A DNA stretch of 64,000 nucleotides, taken from the NCBI RefSeq assembly GCF_007859935.1, contig NZ_SJPO01000005.1, positions 248,001-312,000 on the forward strand. The letters run 5' to 3'. Both the position numbers and the translations under genes were made by a program. The DNA is from Posidoniimonas polymericola (GTDB lineage: Bacteria > Planctomycetota > Planctomycetia > Pirellulales > Lacipirellulaceae). This document shows, piece after piece, positions 32,614 through 41,445 of the stretch. The notes under the pieces were generated by a model that was given only the letters and a program-made list of their open reading frames with translations, did no database searches and was not told the DNA's origin. Each line of letters opens with the position of its first letter. Within the stretch, counting starts at the first letter, position 1.

Positions 32614-35600
32614 ATGCAAATCATCCTCGGCCCTCCGGGCGCCCGGCTCGCAGAAGAATCGGTGCGGCTTTACGTCGGCGGGCTCGAATCGGGGCCGTTT
32701 GCTGCTGGCAGCTGGCTACTCGTCGAATCTGCAACCGCGGCTCCGGAGTTGACTGCACTGCTAGCAACCCAAACGGGGGGTATGCTAGCGCCCGGGGTAA
32801 AACCCCTGCATCAAGCGGCCGACGCGGTCGTGGGCGCGGCCCCGGAGCCGATCACGCCGCTCGGTCCGGTTGCGAGAAACCGTTTGATTGAGGAGATCCT
32901 CCTCCGCGGGGGCTTCTCTGGCCGATTCCGGCTGTTGCAGGAGGCGCGGGGCTCTGCGGGTGGGTTGGATTATGTCGCCGCGGCGATCAGGGATTTTGCC
33001 CTCGCCAACGCCGAGCCCGACGAGGTACTCGACAATGCCGCGGCGTTGCGGAACCCGCGGATCTCGGAACTCGCCCGCGCGTACCAGGACTACTGCCGAG
33101 AATGCACGCGTCGCCGGCTGCTCGACCGCGAGGGGCGGCTCCGCCACGCGTGCGAGCTGCTCGAGTCGGGGCGCCTGCCGGGCGGCCCGCCGGGTCTGGT
33201 CGCGGCGGTCGGGCTCGACCGGCTGAGCCTGCTCGAGTCGCGGTTCCTGCAGGCGGCCTTCCGGGGGGCCGAGCGACGCGTGGCGGCGTTCACCATCGAC
33301 AGCCCGGCGGCGTTCGAAACCGACCACGCGGCTTCGGCCATCTACGCCGGTCCGGTGCAAACGGTCCAGCGGCTGCGGACGCTGTTCCCTGACTCCACAA
33401 CGACCTGGATCGAGAGCGGCCTGCCAGCCACAGACGCGCGGCGCCACGCCCTGGACGGCATGTTCCGCGACCCCCGCGACACCATTGTGCCGGCTGCCCC
33501 CGCTACCCCTGGCTCCATCCGTGTGCGCGGCGCCAAGGGCCTGCAGGACGAGGCCGACGCCGCGGCGCACCAGGCAAAGCGGCTGCTGCTGTCCGGCGCC
33601 GCGGCCGACGAGCTCGTCGTCGCGACGCGTTCGCTCGGCGCCTGGGCCCCCCGGCTCCGCGAGGCGTTTGCCCAGGCGGGCGTCCCGGTGGCGATCGAGG
33701 GCGCCAAGTCGTTCGGCGAGACCTCACTTGGCCGCTCGGTTGGCTTGCTGCTGCGACTTGCGGCCGGCAACTGGGCGTTCGAGGAGGTGCAGAGCGTTGT
33801 CTCATCGCCGCGGTTCGCCGGTTTGGACTCCCGGCTATCCGGCGACGAGCGGCCGCTGGCGTCGCGGTTTGGTTTTGCGACCCGGCGGGCGGCTGTCGAG
33901 TGGATCGTAGGCGAGCAGCTGCTGCCCAAGGGTCGCCGGGCATTGATCGATCGGGTCACCTGGCTTGCGACGACCGAACAAGAATCCGCCCCTGAACCGA
34001 ATACAGACCAAGCAACTCCCCGCCCAGAATCGCCCGACCGCCGACGTGCGCGGCTGTCGGCCGCGGCTACGCTCGCGGCTCCGGCGCTGCAGCTGCTGGG
34101 CGACGCAACGCAAGAATTTGGGCAAGAGGCGCCGCCGCTGGCCTGGCACGACCGTATCGCGGCGGCATTGACGCTGCTCGACTACCGTTCCTATGACCCT
34201 TTGACCCAGGCCGACGACGTGGCGGCGCTGGCTGCCCTCGAGGACGCGCTGGCGTCACTCGCCCAGCTGGCGGAACTACGGGGCGGCGAGGCGACGGCGC
34301 TGCCGCTGCCGGAGGTCCAGCGGCTGGTGCAGGGGTGGCAGAGCCGGCTGCGGCTCGACCAACGCTGGGACTCGGAAGGCCGGGTGCGCCTCCTGACCGC
34401 GGAGACTGCGTGCCAGACCGGCTGCGGCCACCTGCTGCTGGTGGGGCTCGACGAGCAATCGTTCCCGAGGCCCGACGCCACGATCGCTATCGGCGTCGCC
34501 GACGATCAGCAGCAACTGCACCACGGCAACGAGATGCTGCTGTTCGCCAAGCTGCTCGCCGCGCCGCGCGAGTCGGTGACGCTCTCCTACGCCGCCGTAG
34601 ATGAGAAGGCGCAGACCCTCAACCCGAGTTCGTTCGTGGCGGAGCTCGAGCGGCTTTTCCCGCCCGGCTCGCTCCGCGAAACTTCGGCCCCTGTTGCCGC
34701 TACGGCCCAGGACGCGCTGCAGCTCCGCCGGCAGGCGGTGCGGCGGTTGATGGAGGGCGACGCCCAGCCGCTCGCCCAGTTCGCTGGCCTGCCCGACGCC
34801 CCGGCGGCTTCGTTGGGGGCGGCACTGATCGCGTCGCACGACCGTTCGCACGGCGAGCACTTCGGCCCCTACGAGGGGGTGCTGGGCGGCTCGACGGCCG
34901 CAGAGTGGGCCGCCACCCGCTTTGGCCCCGAGCACCTCTGGAGCGCCAGCCAGCTGGAGGACTACGGCGAGTGCCCGTTCAAGTTTTACATGAAGCACGT
35001 GCTCCGCGCCGAACCGCTCGAGTCGCTGGCGTTGGACGTCGACTACCGCCGCCGAGGGTCGCTGCTGCACGACGCGATGGTCCGGTTCCACCGCCATGTG
35101 AACGACCTGCTGGGGGTCGGCTCGGCGCCCTCGACCCTCGACGCCGAGGCGTTCACCGCGGCGTTCCGGGCCGCGGTCGAAGAAGCGTTCCAGACGCTGG
35201 CCACCGCCCAGCACGAAGCGGTGGTTGCCGAGATCGAGATGATGCAGGCCGCGGCCTGGGACCAGGAGTACTGGCGTCAGCACGCGGCGTACGACCAGAA
35301 GCACAACTCATTCGAAGAGCCCCTCTCGCCGCGGCACTTTGAGGCCCGCTTCGGTCCGGAGGTCTCGGCGCCGGACGAGACGCCCGACCCGCTCTCGACG
35401 CAGCAGCCGTTCACGCTGGAGGCCGGCGGGCTGCAGATCCTGCTGACCGGTCAGGTCGACCGGATCGACGTCGGCCGCGTCGCGGGGCAGGCGGTGTTCA
35501 GCATCATCGATTACAAAACGGCCCGCTCGCTGACGCTCAAGCAGGAGGACATCGAGTCGGGCCGGTTGCTGCAACTGGTGCTGTACACGATCGCCGTCAG

Positions 35601-35919
35601 CGACCACCTGTTCGCGGGGCAGGACATCGCCCCCTGGCGGAGCGGGTACTGGGTCGTGCAGAACGACGGCTTCAAGACCGGCAAGCTGCCGCAGCCCGGT
35701 GAGCAAGCGGGCGGCCAGATCGTGACCGCCGAAGACTGGCAGGAACTTGTCGCCACCGTGCGGCAGCGCGTTGGCGAGATTGTCCGCGACGTGCGGGCGG
35801 CCCGGTTCCCAATGTTCAACACGGACGAGGACTGCGGCGGCCGCTGCGAGTTCCGTACGACCTGCCGGGTCTCGCAGGCCCGCAGCCTCGGCAAGACGCC
35901 GATCGGGGAGGACGCGTGA
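32614..35919 (+). CDS. addB: AddB-like nuclease/helicase-related subunit
   Basis: 1101 residues from ATG 32614 (a GTG at 32584 would add ten). Partner of AddA in double-strand break processing. The C-terminal RecB-like nuclease domain has GQVDRIDVG and FSIIDYKTARS (the D...DYK core). The iron-sulfur cysteines of AddB are present: one in YGECPFKFYM and three in CGGRCEFRTTCR. The N-terminus reads ILGPPGARLAEES, so the Walker A lysine found in B. subtilis AddB is missing, and ATP binding by this subunit is doubtful. Overlaps addA by 4 bp (GTGA). Confidence 0.9.
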   Translation: MQIILGPPGARLAEESVRLYVGGLESGPFAAGSWLLVESATAAPELTALLATQTGGMLAPGVKPLHQAADAVVGAAPEPITPLGPVARNRLIEEILLRGGFSGRFRLLQEARGSAGGLDYVAAAIRDFALANAEPDEVLDNAAALRNPRISELARAYQDYCRECTRRRLLDREGRLRHACELLESGRLPGGPPGLVAAVGLDRLSLLESRFLQAAFRGAERRVAAFTIDSPAAFETDHAASAIYAGPVQTVQRLRTLFPDSTTTWIESGLPATDARRHALDGMFRDPRDTIVPAAPATPGSIRVRGAKGLQDEADAAAHQAKRLLLSGAAADELVVATRSLGAWAPRLREAFAQAGVPVAIEGAKSFGETSLGRSVGLLLRLAAGNWAFEEVQSVVSSPRFAGLDSRLSGDERPLASRFGFATRRAAVEWIVGEQLLPKGRRALIDRVTWLATTEQESAPEPNTDQATPRPESPDRRRARLSAAATLAAPALQLLGDATQEFGQEAPPLAWHDRIAAALTLLDYRSYDPLTQADDVAALAALEDALASLAQLAELRGGEATALPLPEVQRLVQGWQSRLRLDQRWDSEGRVRLLTAETACQTGCGHLLLVGLDEQSFPRPDATIAIGVADDQQQLHHGNEMLLFAKLLAAPRESVTLSYAAVDEKAQTLNPSSFVAELERLFPPGSLRETSAPVAATAQDALQLRRQAVRRLMEGDAQPLAQFAGLPDAPAASLGAALIASHDRSHGEHFGPYEGVLGGSTAAEWAATRFGPEHLWSASQLEDYGECPFKFYMKHVLRAEPLESLALDVDYRRRGSLLHDAMVRFHRHVNDLLGVGSAPSTLDAEAFTAAFRAAVEEAFQTLATAQHEAVVAEIEMMQAAAWDQEYWRQHAAYDQKHNSFEEPLSPRHFEARFGPEVSAPDETPDPLSTQQPFTLEAGGLQILLTGQVDRIDVGRVAGQAVFSIIDYKTARSLTLKQEDIESGRLLQLVLYTIAVSDHLFAGQDIAPWRSGYWVVQNDGFKTGKLPQPGEQAGGQIVTAEDWQELVATVRQRVGEIVRDVRAARFPMFNTDEDCGGRCEFRTTCRVSQARSLGKTPIGEDA

Positions 35920-38900
35920 GCCGCCTCTCCTACACCAACGAACAATCCGCGGCGATTGAGACCCGCGGCGTGTCGATCGCGCTGGACGCCGGCGCCGGCT
36001 GCGGCAAGACGTTCGTGCTCACCGAGCGTTTCCTGGCGCAGCTCGCCCCCGGCGACGATGCGCTCGAGCTGCACGAGCTGGTCGCGATCACCTTCACCGA
36101 GGCCGCCGCCCGCGAGATGCGGGAGCGGGTCCGCGGAAAATGCCTGGAACGGCTGGCGGCCGCGGCGGCCGACGAGGCGCCGCACTGGCTGCGGCTGCTC
36201 CGCTCGCTAGACGCCGCGCGGGTCAGCACGATCCACGCATTCTGCTCGACCCTGGTCCGCAACTACGCGCTGGAGTTGCGGCTCGACCCGAGCTTCCAGG
36301 TGCTCGACCAGGCCGCGGCCGACGTGCTGCTGTCGGAGTCGACCGACCGGCGGCTGCGGTCGCTGCTCGACGACCGGGACGCGGACGTGATCACGCTGGC
36401 GGCCGAGTTCGGTTTCGCGGGACTCAAGAGCCGGGTCAAGCCGCTCCGCGACTACGCGGGTGGCTTCGGGCTAGGCGAATGGGCAGCTCGGCCGCCGGAG
36501 GAGATGGTCGCGGCGTGGCGTGACTACTTCCGGAAGGTTGTCGCCCCGCTCGAGCTGCAGCAGCTGGCCGAAGATCCGGCGATCGACGAGATCCGCTCGC
36601 TGATCCCCGAGTGCACCGGCGAGGCCGAGACCCGAGGAAAGCTGGCCGCGCTCGACACGGCGCTCAACGCCCTGCGGCAGGGCGAGACCGAACTCGATGT
36701 TGCTCAGCTCCGCAAGCTGGCGATGGTGCAGGGCGTGTGCGGCAAGAAGAACGACTGGCCATCGCCCGACACCAAAAAGCTGTACGGCGACGCCTGCAAG
36801 CGTCTGCGTGATCGGATCGACAAGCTGAGCAAGTGGGCCGATCACGAGCAGCAGCTCGAGGCCGCCATCCTCGGCCAGCGGCTGGCGCGGGTCACGACTG
36901 CGGTCGTGCAGGAGTACACCAAGGCAAAACGCGCCGCCAGTGCGCTCGACTTCAACGACCTGCTGGGGCACGCCCGCCGGCTGCTGACCGACGAGTCGCT
37001 GCGCGACGTGCGGCGGCGGATCGAGCGTTCCGCCACACTGCTGCTGGTCGACGAGTTCCAGGACACCGACCAGGCGCAGGTCGATATCGTCACGGCGATC
37101 GCCGGCGACGCCCTGACCACCGGCGGGCTGTTCTTTGTCGGTGACTTCAAGCAGTCGATCTACCGCTTCCGCGGCGCCCAGCCGACCGTGTTCCGCGAGC
37201 TGCAAGGCAAGATCCCGGACGAGGGGCGGCTGCCGCTGTCGCAGAACTTCCGCAGCCAGCCGGCGGTGCTGGAGTTCGTCAACGAGCTGTTCGCGCCGCT
37301 GTTTGGAGCCGACTACCTGCCGCTCCGCCCTGCCCGGCCGCAGGTCGGACCCAAGCCTGCGGTGCAGTTTCTCTGGTCCGACGCGCCGCCGGAGACCAAC
37401 GCCGAGGCGGGCCGCCGGGCCGAGGCCCAACGCGTCGCAGTCCACGTGCGGCAGCTGCTCGACGACCCAACGCCGCGGGTCGCGGAGCGTGTCGACGGCG
37501 AGTGGACCGCCCGCCGCGTACTGCCCGGCGACATCGCGATCTTGTTCCGGGCCCTGGGCGACGTGCAGCACTACGAACAAGCGCTCCGCGACGCGGGGGT
37601 CGATCACCACTTGATTGGCGGCCACGCGTTCTACTCGCAGCAGGAGGTCTACGACCTGCTCAACCTGCTCCGCAGCGTCACCAGCACGTGCGACGAGGTG
37701 AGCCTGGCGGGCGTGCTGCGGAGCCCGTTCTTCGCCCTCCAGGACGAGACCCTGCTGTGGCTGACCCGCGCGGGGGGATCGCTCAACGCCGGCCTGCTGC
37801 GGACACAGCCAATCAAGGAACTGAGCAACGCGCAGCAGGAGAGGGTAGCCGCCGCACGCGATGTGCTGACCGACCTGCGGCAGCGGAAGGGGGTCGCCAA
37901 CACGGCCGAGCTGATCCGGCTGGCCCTCGACCGCACCGGCTACGACGCCGCGCTGCTGTCGGAGTTCCTGGGCGAGCGGAAGCTAGCGAACCTTGAGAAG
38001 ATCATCGAGCAGGCGCGGGTCGCCGACCAGACGCGGCCCGGCGACGTCGACGCCTTCGTGCGGCAGCTCACCGAGTTCATCGCCAGCCAGCCGAAGGAGG
38101 CCAACGCCGCCACCGCCGACGAGGACGCCAGCGTCGTGCGGCTGATGACCGTGCACCATTCCAAGGGGCTCGAGTTCCCGGTCGTGTTCGTCGCGGACCT
38201 GGCCCGCAAGTCGTCGCCGGACCGCAGCGTCGCGGCCTTCGACGCCGACCTCGGCCCGTTGGTGAAGCCGACGAATCTCGAGCGCGGCGTCACTATCGGG
38301 CTCGAGCTGCACAAGAAGGCGCAGACCCGCGCCGAACGCGAGGAGCTGGTCCGGCTGCTGTATGTCGCGTGTACGAGGGCGGCGGACCTGCTGATCTTGT
38401 CGGCCGCGGTCGAGGACATTGAGCAGCCGAAGGGCGAGTGGCTGAAGCGGCTGGCCGAGGTGTTCAACCTTCAGACCGGTGCGGCGATCGACTCACAGAC
38501 GGTGCACGCCGAGATCGTCCCGCCGACCGATTGGAAGCCGGCCGACGCGCAGCGCCAGCGTCGGCCCGATGTGCCGAAGCTTGTCCGCCAGGCCCTCCGC
38601 AAACCGGCGCCGCCTGCCGGTCACATCGGCCCGATCGGGGTGAACCCGTCCGAGCTGAAACGGTTCTCGGTGTCGCGTCTAACCGGCAGGTTCCACCTGG
38701 CGGCCGACCAACGACTGGCGGAGCCAGCCCCCGCGGACGACGCCGAGCCGATCGACCCGCGTGGGCTGGGGACGCTCGTGCACGCGGTGATGGAGCGGAT
38801 CGACTTTGCCCACCCGACGCGGGTGCGGCAGTGGTGCGAGTCGCTCGCCCCGCGGCGGCTGCGACGGAACTGGCGGGCCGGCGCCGAGGAAGCGGAGCAG

Positions 38901-39332
38901 CTAATCAACCGCTTCCTGGCGAGCGACCGCTGCCGGCAGCTCGCTTCGGCGGAGCGCGTCGAGCGGGAGGTGGAGTTTGTCATGCCGTGGACCGGCGGCG
39001 GGTCGCTCGACGGGCCGGCGCTCCTGCAGGGGTACATCGACTGCCTGGTGGAGGTCTCGCCTGGCGAGTGGCAGTTGCTAGACTACAAAACGAACCGCGT
39101 GACGCCGGGAATGGTCCCTCAAGCGGCCGAGGCCTACCGGCTGCAGATGTCGGTCTACGCGTTGGCCATCGAGGCGACACTGCACAAGAGTCCTGCCGCG
39201 CTCACGCTGCACTTCCTGCGGCCGGGAGCCGAGACGAGCTTCCCCTGGGACGACGACGCCCGCCGCTGGGCCAACGCCGCCATTGACGATGCGATTCAAT
39301 CGACCCGGGAGGCGGCGGCCGTGCATGGCTGA
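35916..39332 (+). CDS. addA: AddA helicase-nuclease
   Basis: 1138 residues, GTG start at 35916. A UvrD/RecB-type helicase with Walker A DAGAGCGKT near residue 25, VAITFTEAAAREMRERV, RVSTIHAFC, Walker B LLLVDEFQDTD near 376, GDFKQSIYRFRGA, and VRLMTVHHSKGLEFPVVF. The C-terminal nuclease has GEWQLLDYKTNR near 1055. With AddB it would resect broken DNA ends for RecA loading and degrade invading linear DNA. Its last 8 bp overlap cca. Confidence 0.95.
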   Translation: MSRLSYTNEQSAAIETRGVSIALDAGAGCGKTFVLTERFLAQLAPGDDALELHELVAITFTEAAAREMRERVRGKCLERLAAAAADEAPHWLRLLRSLDAARVSTIHAFCSTLVRNYALELRLDPSFQVLDQAAADVLLSESTDRRLRSLLDDRDADVITLAAEFGFAGLKSRVKPLRDYAGGFGLGEWAARPPEEMVAAWRDYFRKVVAPLELQQLAEDPAIDEIRSLIPECTGEAETRGKLAALDTALNALRQGETELDVAQLRKLAMVQGVCGKKNDWPSPDTKKLYGDACKRLRDRIDKLSKWADHEQQLEAAILGQRLARVTTAVVQEYTKAKRAASALDFNDLLGHARRLLTDESLRDVRRRIERSATLLLVDEFQDTDQAQVDIVTAIAGDALTTGGLFFVGDFKQSIYRFRGAQPTVFRELQGKIPDEGRLPLSQNFRSQPAVLEFVNELFAPLFGADYLPLRPARPQVGPKPAVQFLWSDAPPETNAEAGRRAEAQRVAVHVRQLLDDPTPRVAERVDGEWTARRVLPGDIAILFRALGDVQHYEQALRDAGVDHHLIGGHAFYSQQEVYDLLNLLRSVTSTCDEVSLAGVLRSPFFALQDETLLWLTRAGGSLNAGLLRTQPIKELSNAQQERVAAARDVLTDLRQRKGVANTAELIRLALDRTGYDAALLSEFLGERKLANLEKIIEQARVADQTRPGDVDAFVRQLTEFIASQPKEANAATADEDASVVRLMTVHHSKGLEFPVVFVADLARKSSPDRSVAAFDADLGPLVKPTNLERGVTIGLELHKKAQTRAEREELVRLLYVACTRAADLLILSAAVEDIEQPKGEWLKRLAEVFNLQTGAAIDSQTVHAEIVPPTDWKPADAQRQRRPDVPKLVRQALRKPAPPAGHIGPIGVNPSELKRFSVSRLTGRFHLAADQRLAEPAPADDAEPIDPRGLGTLVHAVMERIDFAHPTRVRQWCESLAPRRLRRNWRAGAEEAEQLINRFLASDRCRQLASAERVEREVEFVMPWTGGGSLDGPALLQGYIDCLVEVSPGEWQLLDYKTNRVTPGMVPQAAEAYRLQMSVYALAIEATLHKSPAALTLHFLRPGAETSFPWDDDARRWANAAIDDAIQSTREAAAVHG

Positions 39333-40593
39333 CAGCAAACGCAAACAACACGGCGATTCGCACGAGGCCCAGCGCGGCTTCGCGCTGGACGTGGTGCGGA
39401 CTCTGCGCGACGCGGGGCACCAGTCCTTGTGGGCCGGCGGCTGCGTGCGTGACCAATTGCTCGGCAAACGGCCCAAGGACTACGACGTCGCGACCTCGGC
39501 CACGCCCGAGCAGGTCCGCGGGGTGTTCGGCATGCGCCGCACGCTGCCGATCGGCGCCGCGTTCGGCGTGATCACCGTGCTCGGGCCAAAGGAGGCCGGG
39601 CAGATCGAGGTCGCCACGTTCCGCTCCGACGCCGGCTACTCTGACGGCCGCCGGCCCGACCGGGTCGAGTTCACCGACGCCCAACACGACGCCAGCCGCC
39701 GCGACTTCACGATCAACGGGCTGTTCTTCGACCCGCTCGGCGAGCAGGTCCTCGACTATGTGGGCGGCCAGCAAGACCTAGCCGCCGGGGTCGTCCGCGC
39801 AATCGGCGACGCCGACGCCCGCATCGAAGAAGACAAGCTCCGCATGCTGCGGGCGGTCCGCTTTGCCGCCACTTTCGCGTTTGAGCTCGCCCCCGACACG
39901 GCCGCCGCCGTCCAGCGGCACGCCGCCGAGATCGGCGTCGTGAGCGCCGAGCGGATCGGCGCCGAGCTCGCCCGGATGCTCACGCACGAGAACCGCAGGA
40001 ACGCGGTCTGCATGCTGAGAGACCTAGACCTGCTAGCGCCGACGCTGCCCGAACTGGCGGGGCTCGCCGCACCCGAGTTCGACGCGCGGTGCAAGACCCT
40101 CAAGCGGCTTGCGGACCCGACTCTGCCGCTTGCGCTGGCCGCGTGCCTGCCTCGCTCGACCCGCAGCCCCGCCGGCGGCAGGCTATGCCGCCGGCTCAAG
40201 TTCACGGGCGACGACGCCAATCAGACCGACTGGCTGCTCGACCACTGCCCAGTGATCGAGGACGCGCGGGCGGTTGCTTGGCCGAAACTGCAGCGGGTGC
40301 TCGCGGCTCGCGGCGCCGAGGACGCCCTGCGGCTGGTCGACGCTGAGCAGGAAGCAGGCTCCCCGGAAACCGAGTACTGCCGTGCCAGAATGGCCCTCCC
40401 GGTCGAGCAGTGGAACCCGCCGCCGCTGGTCGACGGCGGCGACCTGATTGCCGCGGGGTTCCAGCCGGGGCCCGAGTTTGGGAAACTCCTGGAACAGATC
40501 CGCGACGAGCAGCTCGAGGGCCGGCTCGACTCCAAGCAGGCGGCGCTCGACTACCTGAGGTCGCGTGACGCGACCTCACACAACGAACGATAA
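39325..40593 (+). CDS. cca: CCA tRNA nucleotidyltransferase / poly(A) polymerase family
   Basis: 422 residues from ATG 39325, overlapping the addA stop by 8 bp. Class II nucleotidyltransferase: WAGGCVRDQLLG, the metal-binding RPKDYDVATSA (DxD), DASRRDFTINGLFFDP, and FEEDKLRMLRAVRFA-like segment (IEEDKLRMLRAVRFA). It adds or repairs the CCA tail; both tRNA genes in the window lack encoded CCA. A poly(A) polymerase role cannot be excluded from sequence alone. Confidence 0.92.
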   Translation: MADSKRKQHGDSHEAQRGFALDVVRTLRDAGHQSLWAGGCVRDQLLGKRPKDYDVATSATPEQVRGVFGMRRTLPIGAAFGVITVLGPKEAGQIEVATFRSDAGYSDGRRPDRVEFTDAQHDASRRDFTINGLFFDPLGEQVLDYVGGQQDLAAGVVRAIGDADARIEEDKLRMLRAVRFAATFAFELAPDTAAAVQRHAAEIGVVSAERIGAELARMLTHENRRNAVCMLRDLDLLAPTLPELAGLAAPEFDARCKTLKRLADPTLPLALAACLPRSTRSPAGGRLCRRLKFTGDDANQTDWLLDHCPVIEDARAVAWPKLQRVLAARGAEDALRLVDAEQEAGSPETEYCRARMALPVEQWNPPPLVDGGDLIAAGFQPGPEFGKLLEQIRDEQLEGRLDSKQAALDYLRSRDATSHNER

Positions 40594-40602
40594 GGGACCC
40601 GT

Positions 40603-41121
40603 ATGCTCGCCCAGGCGCCCGAATTTGAACTCGACCTGATCGCCATCCTGCTGCGTGTGGTTCACACCGCGTGCGCCGGCACGTTGCTCGGCGGTCTGGT
40701 CTACATGCGGTTTGTACTCGCCCCCCGGACGGCCGAAGACGCCGAGCACGACTGCTACGCCGGCCGCCGCGGCGCGTGGGCGGCGTGCGTCGGCATCTGC
40801 ACGGCGCTGCTGCTGGCGAGCGGCGCCTACAACTTCTGGGTGATCATCACCGAGAACGAAGTCCCGTCGCTGTACCACATGCTGTTCGGCATCAAGTTCC
40901 TGCTGGCGTTCGTGGTGTTTGCTCTGATGGCCCTGCTGGCCGGCAAGACCAACGTCGCGGCGAAGCTCCGTGGCAAGCTCATCCGCTGGCTCAACGTGAC
41001 GCTGGCCGTTGTGCTGGCGATCTTCCTGCTGGGGGCGGTGCTGCGGTCGATCCCCAAGACGCCGAAGCTCAACCCGGCCCCGGTGGCTGACCCGCCCGCT
41101 GCCGAGCTCGAGATCGAGTGA
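40603..41121 (+). CDS. Four-helix integral membrane protein
   Basis: 172 residues, four predicted membrane helices (IAILLRVVHTACAGTLLGGLVY, ACVGICTALLLASGAYNFWV, MLFGIKFLLAFVVFALMALL, LNVTLAVVLAIFLLGAVL) and a Pro/Ala-rich acidic tail. His21 in the first helix and His92 in the third could be ligands, and the layout recalls CopD/DUF2269-like proteins. Role not established. It follows cca by 9 bp and may share its transcript. Confidence 0.75.
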   Translation: MLAQAPEFELDLIAILLRVVHTACAGTLLGGLVYMRFVLAPRTAEDAEHDCYAGRRGAWAACVGICTALLLASGAYNFWVIITENEVPSLYHMLFGIKFLLAFVVFALMALLAGKTNVAAKLRGKLIRWLNVTLAVVLAIFLLGAVLRSIPKTPKLNPAPVADPPAAELEIE

Positions 41122-41176
41122 CGCCGCCTCTCCAAGCTCTGACTACTCTGCGACCCTACGACCCTGCAAAGCGACC

Positions 41177-41347
41177 ATGGACAAAAAAGCCAAGAAGCGA
41201 GTTGAAGTCCTCAACAAGAAGGTCAAGGACCTGCAGCAGCGGCTCAACGGCGCCAAGGAGCAGATGGACGACCCGGACGAGGTGGCGATGTACGAGCAGC
41301 AGATCGCCGAGGCCCGGGCCGAGATCACCAAGCTCAAGGAAAGCTGA
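41177..41347 (+). CDS. Small coiled-coil protein
   Basis: 56 residues, MDKKAKKRVEVLNKKVKDLQ then charged heptads to the end: an almost continuous alpha helix with a basic N-terminus. No recognised function. The start is the only ATG in this stretch of the frame and the product has clear heptad periodicity, which supports a real gene. It lies 55 bp after the membrane protein gene. Confidence 0.65.
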   Translation: MDKKAKKRVEVLNKKVKDLQQRLNGAKEQMDDPDEVAMYEQQIAEARAEITKLKES

Positions 41348-41363
41348 ACTAACCGCGGATCGG

Positions 41364-41436
41364 GGATTTTGGATTGCGGACTGATCTGCGGCAGGCTCTG
41401 CCCGCTGCTCAATCCGCAATCGCCAATCTAAAATCC
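41364..41436. repeat. Inverted repeat between convergent genes
   Basis: GGATTTTGGATTGCGGA (41364-41380) faces TCCGCAATCGCCAATCTAAAATCC (41413-41436), complementary apart from a 7-nt insertion and one mismatch, with GGCAG/CTGCC inside. Resembles dispersed GATTTTAGATT-type palindromes. Sits between the coiled-coil gene and the giant surface protein gene. Confidence 0.55.
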
Positions 41437-41445
41437 GCAATCCCG

